A stretch of 64,000 nt of DNA from an uncultured Pelagibacteraceae bacterium (GCA_902622655.1 CACNQY010000001.1:1-64000), one strand, 5' to 3'. Positions 1 through 10,105 are shown, counted from the stretch's first letter. A program made the numbers and translations. The notes: generated from the sequence alone by a model not told the origin.

Positions 1-1156
1 AAGTGATGAAAGCGATAGCCAAAATAACACCTGGTATCGCATATCCAGAAATTGATAAAGTTGATAGAAAATTTAAAGTTTTATTATTAGAAACTCTATT
101 TCCATAGTTTGAAATAAGAGAAAATAAAATTAAAGTGGTACTAGATAATAAAACTAGGTAAATAGTATTTATAGATAGATCTAATACAGGTAAATCAAAT
201 AAATTTTCTGGAAATTTAAATGTCCAATACATCATTTGACTTATTGGAAACAAAAAACTTAAAAAAAATATACTAAAACAAAATATAAAAGCTCCTAGTG
301 CAGGCCTTCCAGTCAGAGTAATTTTTTCTTTTTGCTTAAAACCACCTCTTGTATTCAAATGATATTTTGCCTTTTTTCTAGATAAATTTTCTAAAATAAA
401 GACAGCAAAAATAAATAATAACAAAAAAAAAGATAATCTATTTGCAAATGCTAAATCGTCAAAAGCAATCCATGAATTATAAATACCAGTTGTTAATGTA
501 TTGACTGAAAAAAAATCTACTGCACCAAACTCTGCCAATGTTTCCATTGCAACAAGTGATAAACCAGCAAATATAGCTGGACGTGCTGCAGGTAAAATAA
601 GTTTATACAAAGATTTAAATTTTGAAAAACCTAAACTTTTTCCTAAATCAATTAAATTTTGTGATTGATATAAAAATGATGCCCTTGATAAAATATAAAC
701 ATATGCAAATAACGAAAAAGATAATGACAAAATTGCACCTACCATACCATCGAATTTTGGAATGTGTTTATTGTAATTACCGTCTCCAAATAAATTTTTT
801 AAAATAGTAAATAAGGTCCCATAATTTTCAAAAAAGGCGGTTAAAGAATAAGCGTAAATATATGGAGGCACAGCGAATGATAAAATTAAGGCCCATTTGA
901 AAAAATTACTAAATGGAAATTGATAAAATGATACAAGATATGCAGATGTCGTGCCTATAAAAAATGTAAGAATTAAAACAAAAATTAATAAAACTGCTGA
1001 ATTAAAAATATACTCAAAAAGAAAAGTGTCTTTAAGAATTTGATAATAATTAGATGTGTCTTCAAAAAAACTAAATGAAACGGTTAATATTGGTATCAAT
1101 ACACCTATTGATACTAGTAAAGATAGAATAAACCATAAACTTATTTTTTTAAACAT
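1..1156 (-). CDS. Fe(III) ABC transporter permease, FbpB-like (C-terminus off window; not in ORF track)
   Basis: Reverse-strand translation from ATG at 1156-1154: MFKKISLWFILSLLVSIGVLIPILTVSFSFFEDTSNYYQILKDTFLF... with long hydrophobic helices and a 'SLGFSKFKSLYKLILPAARPAIFAGLSLVAMETLAEFGAVDFF' binding-protein-dependent permease loop; adjacent to an iron-binding protein gene. Confidence 0.85.
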   Translation of the reverse strand, partial: MFKKISLWFILSLLVSIGVLIPILTVSFSFFEDTSNYYQILKDTFLFEYIFNSAVLLIFVLILTFFIGTTSAYLVSFYQFPFSNFFKWALILSFAVPPYIYAYSLTAFFENYGTLFTILKNLFGDGNYNKHIPKFDGMVGAILSLSFSLFAYVYILSRASFLYQSQNLIDLGKSLGFSKFKSLYKLILPAARPAIFAGLSLVAMETLAEFGAVDFFSVNTLTTGIYNSWIAFDDLAFANRLSFFLLLFIFAVFILENLSRKKAKYHLNTRGGFKQKEKITLTGRPALGAFIFCFSIFFLSFLFPISQMMYWTFKFPENLFDLPVLDLSINTIYLVLLSSTTLILFSLISNYGNRVSNNKTLNFLSTLSISGYAIPGVILAIAFIT

Positions 1157-1288
1157 TGATATTTTTATAGTATATCAAATTAATTTTATTGCACTCTTGT
1201 ATGGATTTTAATCAAAAAAATTAAAAAAATTCGGTTATAACTAACTTTTTAATATATTTTTTATTATGATAATTTATTAATTTTAAAA

Positions 1289-1361
1289 TTTAAAAGTGCC
1301 CACAATCAAATTAGGAAAGGGTAAAGATCCTAATGGAGAAAGAAAGTGAGCACATTTTAAA
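1289..1361. repeat. Composite imperfect inverted repeat/hairpin between fbpA-type and fbpB-type genes
   Basis: TTTAAAA(1289-1295)/TTTTAAA(1355-1361), GTGCCCAC(1296-1303)/GTGAGCAC(1346-1353, 7 of 8 pair), ATTAGGA(1310-1316)/TCCTAAT(1328-1334). Confidence 0.6.
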
Positions 1362-1375
1362 AGGAAAATATATCA

Positions 1376-1561
1376 TCATTTAAAAGGTGTGAGGATGTCT
1401 AGAGCCTCTTCTTTTTTAATTTCTGACAATTTTCTGTTATTTATTCTTTTATTAATTTTTTCACACTCTGATGAGCATGGTTCACAAGTTATCTGACCCG
1501 CGTGTGAACCGCTCATATCAGAAGAATTATTTAAATTAATATCAAATAAATTCTTTTTCAC
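1376..1561 (-). CDS. Small cysteine-containing protein (CEPCSSEC motif), unknown function
   Basis: 61-aa ORF with GTG start, directly downstream of the iron-binding protein gene on the same strand. Confidence 0.4.
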   Translation of the reverse strand: MKKNLFDINLNNSSDMSGSHAGQITCEPCSSECEKINKRINNRKLSEIKKEEALDILTPFK

Positions 1562-1568
1562 TTTTATG

Positions 1569-2597
1569 TTACTTCCAACCAGCTGCTGTCATAACTTCTA
1601 ATGCAGCTGCTTGATTTTTTCCATAACTAGAAACTTTAGTTGCTAGATCCTGTTTAAAATCTAACCCTAAATTGTTTACTACTAATGGACTTGGAGAAAC
1701 ACCACCTATCATTGGAAACTCAAACGTATTATTCGTAAAGTGTTCTTGAGATTCTGGTGATAGTAAAAAGTCAACAAGTGCAATTGCATTTGCTTTGTTA
1801 GGCGCACCTTTAACAAGGGCAGCACAACTAATATTCATGTGTGTACCTCTACCTTGCTGATTAGGGAAAAACGCTTTAACTTTTTTTGCTGCTGCTTGTT
1901 GCTCTGCACCTTTATTACCAGACAACATAAGTGCTAAATAATAAGTGTTAGCTACAGCAATATCTGCTTCTCCAGCTGCAACAGCCATAATTTGAGCTCT
2001 GTCATTACCTTTTGGAGTTCTTGCCATATTAGCTACAACACCTTTGGCCCAATCAGCTGTAGCTCTTTTTCCATTATTTTCGATTAATGAAGCCACAAGA
2101 GATTTGTTATAAATATTGCTTGATTTTCTTATAACCAGTCTACCTTTCCATTTTGGATCAGCTAAACCTTCGTAAGTTAAACCTGATAATTCAGCACCAC
2201 TTACTCTTTCTGGTGAGTAGTAAATAATTCTCGCTCTTTTTGCTACTCCAACCCACTTATTAGTTCTGAAGTTTTTTGGAACAGATGCTTTAATTGTGTC
2301 AGATGTTAACCCGCCTTGAAGCAAACCTTTAGCTTCCATCGCGCCACATCTTCCAGCATCTGCAGTTATATAAAGATCAGCTGAAGAGTCTGCTCCCTCT
2401 TCGGCTATTCTTTTTTCTAAGGCTCCTGATTTACCATTAATCAAATTTACTTTGATTCCTGTAGCTGCTGTAAATTTTCCATACATTTCAGCATCAGCCT
2501 TATAATGTCTTGCATTGAATATATTTACCTCGTTTGCGATAGCAAAAGCTGAGACAAATAAAGAAATTATCAATGCTAATATTGATATTTTTTTCAT
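1569..2597 (-). CDS. Fe(III) ABC transporter substrate-binding protein (FbpA/AfuA/IdiA type)
   Basis: ORF 1569..2645; internal start MKKISILALIISLFVSAFAIANEVNIFNARHYKADAEMYGKF gives a signal peptide and typical iron-binding-protein N-terminus. Confidence 0.88.
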   Translation of the reverse strand: MKKISILALIISLFVSAFAIANEVNIFNARHYKADAEMYGKFTAATGIKVNLINGKSGALEKRIAEEGADSSADLYITADAGRCGAMEAKGLLQGGLTSDTIKASVPKNFRTNKWVGVAKRARIIYYSPERVSGAELSGLTYEGLADPKWKGRLVIRKSSNIYNKSLVASLIENNGKRATADWAKGVVANMARTPKGNDRAQIMAVAAGEADIAVANTYYLALMLSGNKGAEQQAAAKKVKAFFPNQQGRGTHMNISCAALVKGAPNKANAIALVDFLLSPESQEHFTNNTFEFPMIGGVSPSPLVVNNLGLDFKQDLATKVSSYGKNQAAALEVMTAAGWK

Positions 2598-2645
2598 ATT
2601 TATCCTTAAAATTAACGTTATTTTGAGAATGAGAACTATTCGCAA

Positions 2646-2660
2646 TGATAATGATTATCA
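2646..2660. promoter_or_regulatory. Fur/Irr-like iron box
   Basis: TGATAATGATTATCA: 7-1-7 palindrome matching the Fur-type GATAATGAT core, about 50 bp upstream of the re-called iron-binding-protein start. Confidence 0.65.
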
Positions 2661-2717
2661 ATCGCAATAATGTCGCATACTTAAAAATGTTAATTTAAAT
2701 GGACTTTTTTAAAACAA

Positions 2718-3605
2718 TTATTTCCAGTCGCCTATTTTGCTGAATAGGAAATTTCTGAACGCTTGAACTCTAGCTGTATTTTTTAATGATTGAGGATAAA
2801 CAAAATGTGCTTCTGTAATTGGTCCCTCTACTTTTGGAAGTACTTTTATAACATTATTAGAATTTATTACTAAGTATTCTGGTAATGCGGCTAAACCAAC
2901 TCCTGACTCTACTGCTAACAATAATCCCATAACACTGTTTACCTTCATTATTGTTTTTCTTTTTTTTCCATCGTGCATTCCAATTTTCAGTGCCCAATCA
3001 GGATTATAAACTGGCGAGGGGGCACCTTTTCCAAATGAAATAAATTTATGTTTACTTAAATCATTAATTGTTTTCGGCATTCCATTTTTTTCTAAATATT
3101 TATTTGAGCCATAAATATAATATTTAATATCAACTAATTTTTTTTGAATATAATTAAGTTGTTTTGGTCTCCGCATAAAAATACCTATATCTGCCTGTCT
3201 TGTGCTTAAATCTAACTCCTTATCATCAAATACTAATTCAATTTCAATTTCTGGGTTCAATCTCATAAATTCTTGAATTCTAGGTGTCAACCAGTGTGTA
3301 CCAAAACTTCTGACTGTGGTAATAGTTAGTTTTCCAGAGGGTTTATTTTTTTGATCACCTAAAGATGTTTCTACCTCTTTAAGTTTGCTAATAACTTCAT
3401 GTGCTGTTTTAAAAACATATTCTCCATTTTCTGTAAGAGTTAATCCTCTAGCATGTCTTTCAAATAATTGAACATTTAAATCTTGTTCTAGTGATTGAAT
3501 TTGTCTACTTATCGCTGATTGGCTTAAATTTAAATTAATAGTAGCATTTGTAAAACTGCCAGCTTCTGCGACTGCATGAAAAATTTTTAATTTATCCCAA
3601 TCCAT
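2718..3605 (-). CDS. LysR-family transcriptional regulator
   Basis: N-terminal HTH MDWDKLKIFHAVAEAGSFTNATINLNLSQSAISRQIQSLEQDLNVQLFERHARGLTLTENG. Confidence 0.92.
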   Translation of the reverse strand: MDWDKLKIFHAVAEAGSFTNATINLNLSQSAISRQIQSLEQDLNVQLFERHARGLTLTENGEYVFKTAHEVISKLKEVETSLGDQKNKPSGKLTITTVRSFGTHWLTPRIQEFMRLNPEIEIELVFDDKELDLSTRQADIGIFMRRPKQLNYIQKKLVDIKYYIYGSNKYLEKNGMPKTINDLSKHKFISFGKGAPSPVYNPDWALKIGMHDGKKRKTIMKVNSVMGLLLAVESGVGLAALPEYLVINSNNVIKVLPKVEGPITEAHFVYPQSLKNTARVQAFRNFLFSKIGDWK

Positions 3606-4609
3606 TATTTATTTAAATTTACGATGTATCTTCCTGAGGTTTCACCATTTAACATTTTAGAGTAAATTTCAGTTAATTTATCTAAACTTATTTCTTTGAC
3701 AGATTTACTTAATAATTCAAAATTGATTAGTTTGGATGCTTCGCCCCACAGAAACTTTCTTCTAGGTATAGAAGCAGTTACAGAATTAATTCCCCAAAGT
3801 TTTACACCTCTAATTATAAAAGGCATGACAGTCGTATTAAGTTTTATATCTGCAGCATTACCACACGCAGAAACTATACCTCCATCTTTTGTTTGAGACA
3901 GAATATTTTCTAATACTTTTCCACCGACCGTATCAACAGCTCCATCCCATAACCCTTTATCTAATGGCCTTGCATCTTTCATCAATTCGCTAGTATTTAT
4001 AACATTTTTAGCACCAATAGATTTTAAAAAATCTTTATTATTATCTTTGCTAGTAACCGCAGTAACATCACAACCAAGATTATTAAGTATCATAACTGCC
4101 ATACTTCCAACTCCTCCAGATGCACCACTTACAATCACATTTTGAACTTTTTCACCTAATAATAATTCTTCTCTAGTGGTTTTTGTTGTAAACGAACATT
4201 GTAAAGCAGTAAATCCTGCAGTACCCATTATCATAGACTCTTTTAATGAAATATTTTTTGGTTTTTTGACTAAAAAATCACCATTTACTTTTACGTATTG
4301 GGAAAAACCTCCATAATATATTTCCCCGACTCTCCATCCAGTTAAAATAACCTCGTCACCTTTTTTAAATTTATCATTATCACTATCTTCAACGACTCCA
4401 GAAAAGTCTACACCAGGTATATGCGGATATTCTTTTACAAGTCTTGCACCATTCTTTAAAATTAACGCATCTTTATAATTAAGACCAGAGTATTCAACCT
4501 TTACAGTCACATCACCCTGCTTTAAAAAACTTTTATCTATTAATTTAACTTCTCTAGTAAAGTTTTCACCTTCTTGGTTTAGGATTAACGCTTTGAATTG
4601 ATCAGACAC
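3605..4609 (-). CDS. acuI: Zinc-type alcohol dehydrogenase-like/acrylyl-CoA reductase family (YhdH/AcuI)
   Basis: YSGLNYKDALILKNGARLVKEYPHIPGVDFSGVV and VIVSGASGGVGSMAV MDR signatures; length typical of the YhdH/AcuI family. Confidence 0.75.
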   Translation of the reverse strand: MSDQFKALILNQEGENFTREVKLIDKSFLKQGDVTVKVEYSGLNYKDALILKNGARLVKEYPHIPGVDFSGVVEDSDNDKFKKGDEVILTGWRVGEIYYGGFSQYVKVNGDFLVKKPKNISLKESMIMGTAGFTALQCSFTTKTTREELLLGEKVQNVIVSGASGGVGSMAVMILNNLGCDVTAVTSKDNNKDFLKSIGAKNVINTSELMKDARPLDKGLWDGAVDTVGGKVLENILSQTKDGGIVSACGNAADIKLNTTVMPFIIRGVKLWGINSVTASIPRRKFLWGEASKLINFELLSKSVKEISLDKLTEIYSKMLNGETSGRYIVNLNK

Positions 4610-4610
4610 A

Positions 4611-5231
4611 CTAGTCTTTTAACGTAGTGCTAATAAATCGTAAATATCTATTTTGATAACTAAGGTCCTCTTTAAACTGGCCTAAGTAAAAATTTGTTAC
4701 TGTTGTTGCTTGTTCTTTCTTAATACCCCTCATTGTCATACACTGATGGGTTGAATCAATTGTTACTGCAACGCCTTTTGCATCTAATGATTCCATTAAA
4801 GTATTTGCAATTTGCACAGTTAATCTTTCCTGAGTTTGTAATCTTTTTGAAAATATTTCCACTACTCGTGCAATTTTACTTAATCCAACAACTCTTTCAT
4901 TCGGTATATAGGCAACATGAGCCTTTCCTATTATAGGAGCCATATGATGCTCACAATGACTTTGCACTGAAATATTTTTTTGTACTACCATGTCACTGTA
5001 ACCCTCAACATCACCAAAAGTTTTGTCTAAAATTTTTTTTGGGTCCTCTGAATAACCTTGAAAATATTCTTTAAAAGCTTTTACAACTCTTTTTGGAGTT
5101 TCTAATAGTCCTTCTCTTTTAGGGTCTTCCCCCATCCAAGATAGAATTGTCCTAATTGCTTCTTCAGCATCTTTGTCAGAAACATGTTTTTGATTTATAT
5201 CTTTATTATCAGTATTTTTTACTAATTTCAT
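4611..5231 (-). CDS. folE: GTP cyclohydrolase I
   Basis: SVQSHCEHHMAPIIGKAHVAYIPNERVVGLSKIARVVEIFSKRLQTQERLT. Confidence 0.95.
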   Translation of the reverse strand: MKLVKNTDNKDINQKHVSDKDAEEAIRTILSWMGEDPKREGLLETPKRVVKAFKEYFQGYSEDPKKILDKTFGDVEGYSDMVVQKNISVQSHCEHHMAPIIGKAHVAYIPNERVVGLSKIARVVEIFSKRLQTQERLTVQIANTLMESLDAKGVAVTIDSTHQCMTMRGIKKEQATTVTNFYLGQFKEDLSYQNRYLRFISTTLKD

Positions 5232-5308
5232 AGCGCTTTTTTATACAGTAAATACTTCATTTTAAAAATATTTAATATATTCATATATGTGCTACATAAT
5301 CACCTCAT

Positions 5309-5776
5309 ATGTTCAAAAAAAGAGAAAATATCTACGAAATTGAGGAAGGAAATCTTCTTTCGCCAAAATTTGATAATAATGGCCTAATTCCAGTTATTAC
5401 AATGTGCTCTAAAACCAAAGATATACTAATGCACGGTTACATGAATATGGAGGCCCTAAAAAAAACAATTGAAACAAAAGAGGCTCATTATTTTAGTAGA
5501 TCTCGAAAAGCTATTTGGCATAAGGGAAGTACAAGTGGATTTTTCCAAAAAGTTACTGAAATTAGAATTGATGATGATCAAGATTCTATATGGTTGAGCG
5601 TTGATATTGGTAGTGGAGCTAGTTGCCATGTTGGTTATCGTTCTTGTTTTTATAGATCAATACCTATGGGACCTATTGAAAATGGAAGAAAAATTGAAAT
5701 GAAGTTTCTTGAAAAAGAAAAAAAATTTGATCCTGAGGAAGTTTATAAAGGACAACCAAATCCAACTAAAATATAA
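5309..5776 (+). CDS. hisI: Phosphoribosyl-AMP cyclohydrolase
   Basis: HGYMNMEALKKTIETKEAHYFSRSRKAIWHKGSTSG...CHVGYRSCFYR. Confidence 0.93.
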   Translation: MFKKRENIYEIEEGNLLSPKFDNNGLIPVITMCSKTKDILMHGYMNMEALKKTIETKEAHYFSRSRKAIWHKGSTSGFFQKVTEIRIDDDQDSIWLSVDIGSGASCHVGYRSCFYRSIPMGPIENGRKIEMKFLEKEKKFDPEEVYKGQPNPTKI

Positions 5777-5781
5777 ATTAA

Positions 5782-6390
5782 ATGAAAATATTAAACCCTT
5801 TTGGCCCTAAGATTGCTGTAATAAAAATACCTAAAAATATTATAGCTAAGTTAAATAAAGAGGTGGATAGAATTTTAAAAAATGAAGATATTTTAAAAAA
5901 AAGTGATTATTCAAATAAATTGGTTGGTCAAGTAAGACAAGAAATTAAAATTAATAATAAATTTGTTAAGATTAATATTTTTAATTTTATACAAAACAAT
6001 GTAAAAAAATATATTAAATTAAGTATTAAAAGGGATGTTAAAAAAATATCCCTAAATAATTTTTGGGTGGTTAGACAATTTAAAAATGAATACAACCCTA
6101 TTCACTTTCACAGTGGAGCTATTTCAGGTGTTGGTTATCTAAAAATTCCAAAAAATATAACCAAAAGTAAAAAAAGACTTAAAACAAATGGAACAATAGA
6201 TTTTATTCATGGTTCAAAATCCTTTTTAAGTAATAGCTTATTTAATCATAATCCTAAGGTTGGAGATATGATTTTATTTCCAAACTATTTGATGCACACT
6301 GCGTATCCTTTTAAAAGGGAAGGTGAAAGAAGATCTTTTTCTTTTAATTTAAACATAGATAAAAGTACATTCGATGTTTTCAATGGATAA
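5782..6390 (+). CDS. Putative 2OG-Fe(II) oxygenase
   Basis: PIHFHSGAISGVGYLKIPKN...VGDMILFPNYLMHTAYPFKREGERRSFSFNL: His-rich cupin-like pattern with distal H/R. Confidence 0.65.
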   Translation: MKILNPFGPKIAVIKIPKNIIAKLNKEVDRILKNEDILKKSDYSNKLVGQVRQEIKINNKFVKINIFNFIQNNVKKYIKLSIKRDVKKISLNNFWVVRQFKNEYNPIHFHSGAISGVGYLKIPKNITKSKKRLKTNGTIDFIHGSKSFLSNSLFNHNPKVGDMILFPNYLMHTAYPFKREGERRSFSFNLNIDKSTFDVFNG

Positions 6391-6757
6391 AATTCAAAAA
6401 AATGTTTTAGACGAGAATTTAGAGGAATGTTCAAATGATCCTTTAACTGGATGGTACCGTGATGGATGTTGTAATACAGATGAAAATGATCATGGAGTTC
6501 ACACTGTTTGTGCAAAAGTGAATACAGAATTTTTGGAATGGCTCAAAGAAGCAGGAAACGATTTGATTACTCCTCGACCTGAGTTTGGATTTCCAGGCCT
6601 AAAAGATGGAGATGGCTGGTGTATATGCGCTAGCTGGTATGCAAAAGCTGTTGAAGCAGGTAAAGGTTGTCCAATATTTTTAAAAAGGACACATAAAAAT
6701 ACTTTAAAATACCTTCCTATTGAAACTTTAAAAAAATTCGCAATAGATTTGTCTTAA
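6374..6757 (+). CDS. DUF2237 family protein
   Basis: ECSNDPLTGWYRDGCCNT...DHGVHTVCAKVNTEFLEW...GDGWCICASWY; overlaps the upstream CDS by 17 nt. Confidence 0.8.
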   Translation: MFSMDKIQKNVLDENLEECSNDPLTGWYRDGCCNTDENDHGVHTVCAKVNTEFLEWLKEAGNDLITPRPEFGFPGLKDGDGWCICASWYAKAVEAGKGCPIFLKRTHKNTLKYLPIETLKKFAIDLS

Positions 6758-6759
6758 AA

Positions 6760-8379
6760 TTACATATTTCCATATCTTGGTCCACCACTACCTTCGGGCG
6801 TAACCCAAGTTATATTTTGAGAAGGTTCCTTTATATCACAGGTTTTACAATGTATGCAGTTTTGTGAATTAATCACAAATTTATTTAAATCATTTTCTCT
6901 TTGCACTTCATATACACCAGCTGGACAATACAATTGGGCAGGTTCATTAAATTTTTCTAAAGTATAATTAATTGGTAATTCTGGATCCTTTAATTTTAAA
7001 TGAACTGGTTGATTTTCGGCATGATTTGTCCCAGTTAAGTAAACAGAACTAGTTTTATCAAATGTAATTACATTATCATATTTTGGATAATCTATTTTAG
7101 GCATTTCTTGTGCTGGTTTTAATGTTTCATGATCTGCATGCTTATGTTTAAGAGTAAAAGGTAGTTTTCCTCTGAATAATATTTGATCAATTCCTGTAAA
7201 GATAATTCCTAAAATTAGACCCCAACTAAAACTTGGTTTAACATTTCTAGCTTCAAATAACTCTTTATATAACCAGCTATTTTTAAATTTATTTTCAAAG
7301 ATTGATAAATCTTTATTTTTTTTTAAATGCTCGTTAATTGTTTCAGCTGCGATTAATCCACTTTTCATTGCTGTATGAGAACCTTTGATTTTTGGCATAT
7401 TTAAAGTGCCAGCATCACATCCAATTAATAAAGCACCTGGCATGAACATTTTTGGTAGACTTTGAAACCCACCTTCAATTAATGCTCTTGCACCATAAGA
7501 AATTCTTTTACCTCCTTCAATAATTTTTTTTATTGCTGGATGAGTTTTAAATCTTTGAAATTCATCGTATGGAGACAAATGAGGATTTTTATAATCTAAA
7601 CCAATGACATAACCTAGAAATATTTGTTTATTCTCTGCATGATACAAAAAACTTCCTCCATAAGTACTATTATCTAAGGGCCATCCAGCTGTATGCATAA
7701 CTAAACCTTCGTCATGATTTTTATCTTCTACTTCCCAAATCTCCTTAAAACCAATTCCATACTGCTGAGGATCTTTACCTTTATCCAGTTCAAATTTTTG
7801 AATTAATTGTTTTCCTAAATGACCTCTGCAACCTTCTGCAAAAACAGTTACTTTTCCTAAAAGTTCAATTCCTGGTTCAAAACTATCTTTTTTATTTCCT
7901 TGTTTATCAACTCCCATATCTTGTGTTGCTACACCCTTAACAGATCCATCTTCATTATATAAAATTTCACTTGCAGGAAATCCTGGAAATATCTCTACAC
8001 CTAAACCTTCAGCTTGTTCGGCTAGCCATCTACATAAATTTGCTAAACTAATAATATAGTTTTTATGGTTTTGTTGTACGGCTGGCAGTAACCAAGTTGG
8101 CCAACTAAAAGATTTATTTTTTCCTAAAAATAAAAACTTTTCTTTTGTAACTTTTGTCTTTATTGGAGAGTTTAATTCTCTCCAATTTGGTAATAATTCA
8201 TCTAATGCACGAGTTTCAAAAACATTGCCACTCAGAATATGTGCGCCGATTTCTGATGCCTTCTCTAACAAACAAACATTTATATTTGGATCAAGTTGTT
8301 TTAATTTAATTGCTGTTGATAATCCCGATGGTCCACCACCAATAATCACAACATCATATTCCATGGATTCTCTAGACAT
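6760..8379 (-). CDS. Electron transfer flavoprotein-ubiquinone oxidoreductase
   Basis: FAD motif DVVIIGGGPSGLSTAIKL, C-terminal Fe-S motif CIHCKTCDIKEPSQNITWVTPEGSGGPRYGNM. Confidence 0.95.
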   Translation of the reverse strand: MSRESMEYDVVIIGGGPSGLSTAIKLKQLDPNINVCLLEKASEIGAHILSGNVFETRALDELLPNWRELNSPIKTKVTKEKFLFLGKNKSFSWPTWLLPAVQQNHKNYIISLANLCRWLAEQAEGLGVEIFPGFPASEILYNEDGSVKGVATQDMGVDKQGNKKDSFEPGIELLGKVTVFAEGCRGHLGKQLIQKFELDKGKDPQQYGIGFKEIWEVEDKNHDEGLVMHTAGWPLDNSTYGGSFLYHAENKQIFLGYVIGLDYKNPHLSPYDEFQRFKTHPAIKKIIEGGKRISYGARALIEGGFQSLPKMFMPGALLIGCDAGTLNMPKIKGSHTAMKSGLIAAETINEHLKKNKDLSIFENKFKNSWLYKELFEARNVKPSFSWGLILGIIFTGIDQILFRGKLPFTLKHKHADHETLKPAQEMPKIDYPKYDNVITFDKTSSVYLTGTNHAENQPVHLKLKDPELPINYTLEKFNEPAQLYCPAGVYEVQRENDLNKFVINSQNCIHCKTCDIKEPSQNITWVTPEGSGGPRYGNM

Positions 8380-8402
8380 ACTCTAGTTTTTAACTGTAAG
8401 GA

Positions 8403-9356
8403 TTATTTTTGTATAGTGTTTAATTTGTTCAGCTCTTCCATGAACTGTGGAATTGCCTCAAATAAATCGGCTTCAAGCCCGTAATCTGCAACACTAAAAA
8501 TTGGAGCTTCTCCATCTTTATTAATAGCAACTATAACTTTGCTTTCTTTCATTCCAGCTAAATGCTGAATTGCACCTGAAATTCCAATCGCAATATATAG
8601 ATCTGGCACGACAACTTTTCCTGTTTGACCTACCTGGTGATCATTACTTATATATCCAGCATCTACTGCTGCTCTGGATGCACCTATAGCTGCTCCAAGT
8701 TTATCAGCAACATCTGAAATTAACTTAAAATTATCTCCACTTTGCATTCCTCTACCGCCTGAAACAACAATTCTAGCTGTACCAAGTTCTGGTCTATCAG
8801 ATTTTATTTCTTCTCTTTTTATAAATTTGGTATTTGAAAATTCTTCACTACTCTCAATATTTTCAATTTCCGCAGATCCTCCAGTACTTTCACATGGATC
8901 AAAAGAGGTTGGTCTTATTGTTATACATTTTTTTGAGTCATTACTTTTTATTGTTGCAAAAGCATTACCAGCATAAATTGGTCTTAAAAACGTATCTGAT
9001 GAAATTACTTTAATAATATCACTTACTTGAGAACAGTCTAAATTTGCAGCAATTCTTGGCATCAAATTTTTACCAAATGTATTTGCAGAACAAACTATAT
9101 GTGAATAATTCTCTGCAAGTTTAACAATTACTGGAGCAAAATTTTCTGCAGTAAAGTTTTCATAATGAGCTGCTTCTACACTTAAAACTTTTTTAACTAC
9201 TGGAATTTGAGATAATTGTTTTGCTGCCTCTGCACTATTGTGACCAATAATTACAGCATGAACATTTTCATCTATTTGAGATGCCGCAGTAGCTGCATTT
9301 AAAGTGAATGGTCTTAATTCTTTATTATTATGTTCTGCTATAAGTAAAACTGCCAT
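8403..9356 (-). CDS. etfA: Electron transfer flavoprotein alpha subunit
   Basis: VVSGGRGMQSGDNFKLISDVADKLGAAIGASRAAVDAGYISNDHQVGQTGKVVVPDLYIAIGISGAIQHLAGM. Confidence 0.96.
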   Translation of the reverse strand: MAVLLIAEHNNKELRPFTLNAATAASQIDENVHAVIIGHNSAEAAKQLSQIPVVKKVLSVEAAHYENFTAENFAPVIVKLAENYSHIVCSANTFGKNLMPRIAANLDCSQVSDIIKVISSDTFLRPIYAGNAFATIKSNDSKKCITIRPTSFDPCESTGGSAEIENIESSEEFSNTKFIKREEIKSDRPELGTARIVVSGGRGMQSGDNFKLISDVADKLGAAIGASRAAVDAGYISNDHQVGQTGKVVVPDLYIAIGISGAIQHLAGMKESKVIVAINKDGEAPIFSVADYGLEADLFEAIPQFMEELNKLNTIQK

Positions 9357-10105
9357 TATATTACCTTTGCTTCATTTTTTAATTTTTGAACTAATTCTGC
9401 AACATTTGCTACTTTTATACCTGCTTTTCTTTTTGGAGGCTCTTCTACTTTTAATTGTTCTAATCTTGGCGATACATCTAAACTTAAATCAGAAGCGACA
9501 ATTTCTTCAATAGGTTTTTTCTTGGCCTTCATAATATTTGGTAATGATGCATATCTCGGTTCATTCAGTCTAAGATCACAAGTTACAATAGCTGGAACAT
9601 TTATTTCAATTGTTTCAAGGCCCTCATCTATTTCTCTAGTAACTTCTAATGTATTATCTTTAACTTCAATTTTTGATGCAAATGTAGCTTGTGGCCAATT
9701 TAATAAAGCACTCAACATTTGACCTGTCTGATTACAATCATCATCAATTGCTTGTTTGCCCATGAATACTAAATCTGGTTTTTCTTTATCAACTACTTTT
9801 TGTAAAATTTTTGAAACAGCAAGTGGTTCTAGCATGCCATCTACTTTTACATGAATACCTCTGTCTGCACCAACAGCTAGAGCTTTTCTAATTGTTTCTT
9901 GCGCTTTTTCTTCCCCTACTGTTACAGCAACCACTTCAGTTGCTTTACCTGCCTCTTTAATTTTTACAGCCTCTTCAATTGCATTATCGTCTGGAGGATT
10001 AGTTGACATTTTTACATTGTCTGTAACCACACCAGTTCCATCTTCTTTCACTCGAATTTGAACATTGTAATCAATAACTCTTTTTACAGCGACTAAAATT
10101 TTCAT
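9356..10105 (-). CDS. etfB: Electron transfer flavoprotein beta subunit
   Basis: [19 protein letters not shown]...[26 protein letters not shown]...[22 protein letters not shown]. Confidence 0.96.
   Translation of the reverse strand: MKILVAVKRVIDYNVQIRVKEDGTGVVTDNVKMSTNPPDDNAIEEAVKIKEAGKATEVVAVTVGEEKAQETIRKALAVGADRGIHVKVDGMLEPLAVSKILQKVVDKEKPDLVFMGKQAIDDDCNQTGQMLSALLNWPQATFASKIEVKDNTLEVTREIDEGLETIEINVPAIVTCDLRLNEPRYASLPNIMKAKKKPIEEIVASDLSLDVSPRLEQLKVEEPPKRKAGIKVANVAELVQKLKNEAKVI

Noticed and set aside
622-807. 61-aa plus-strand ORF at left edge
   Set aside because: Antisense to the truncated iron permease gene.
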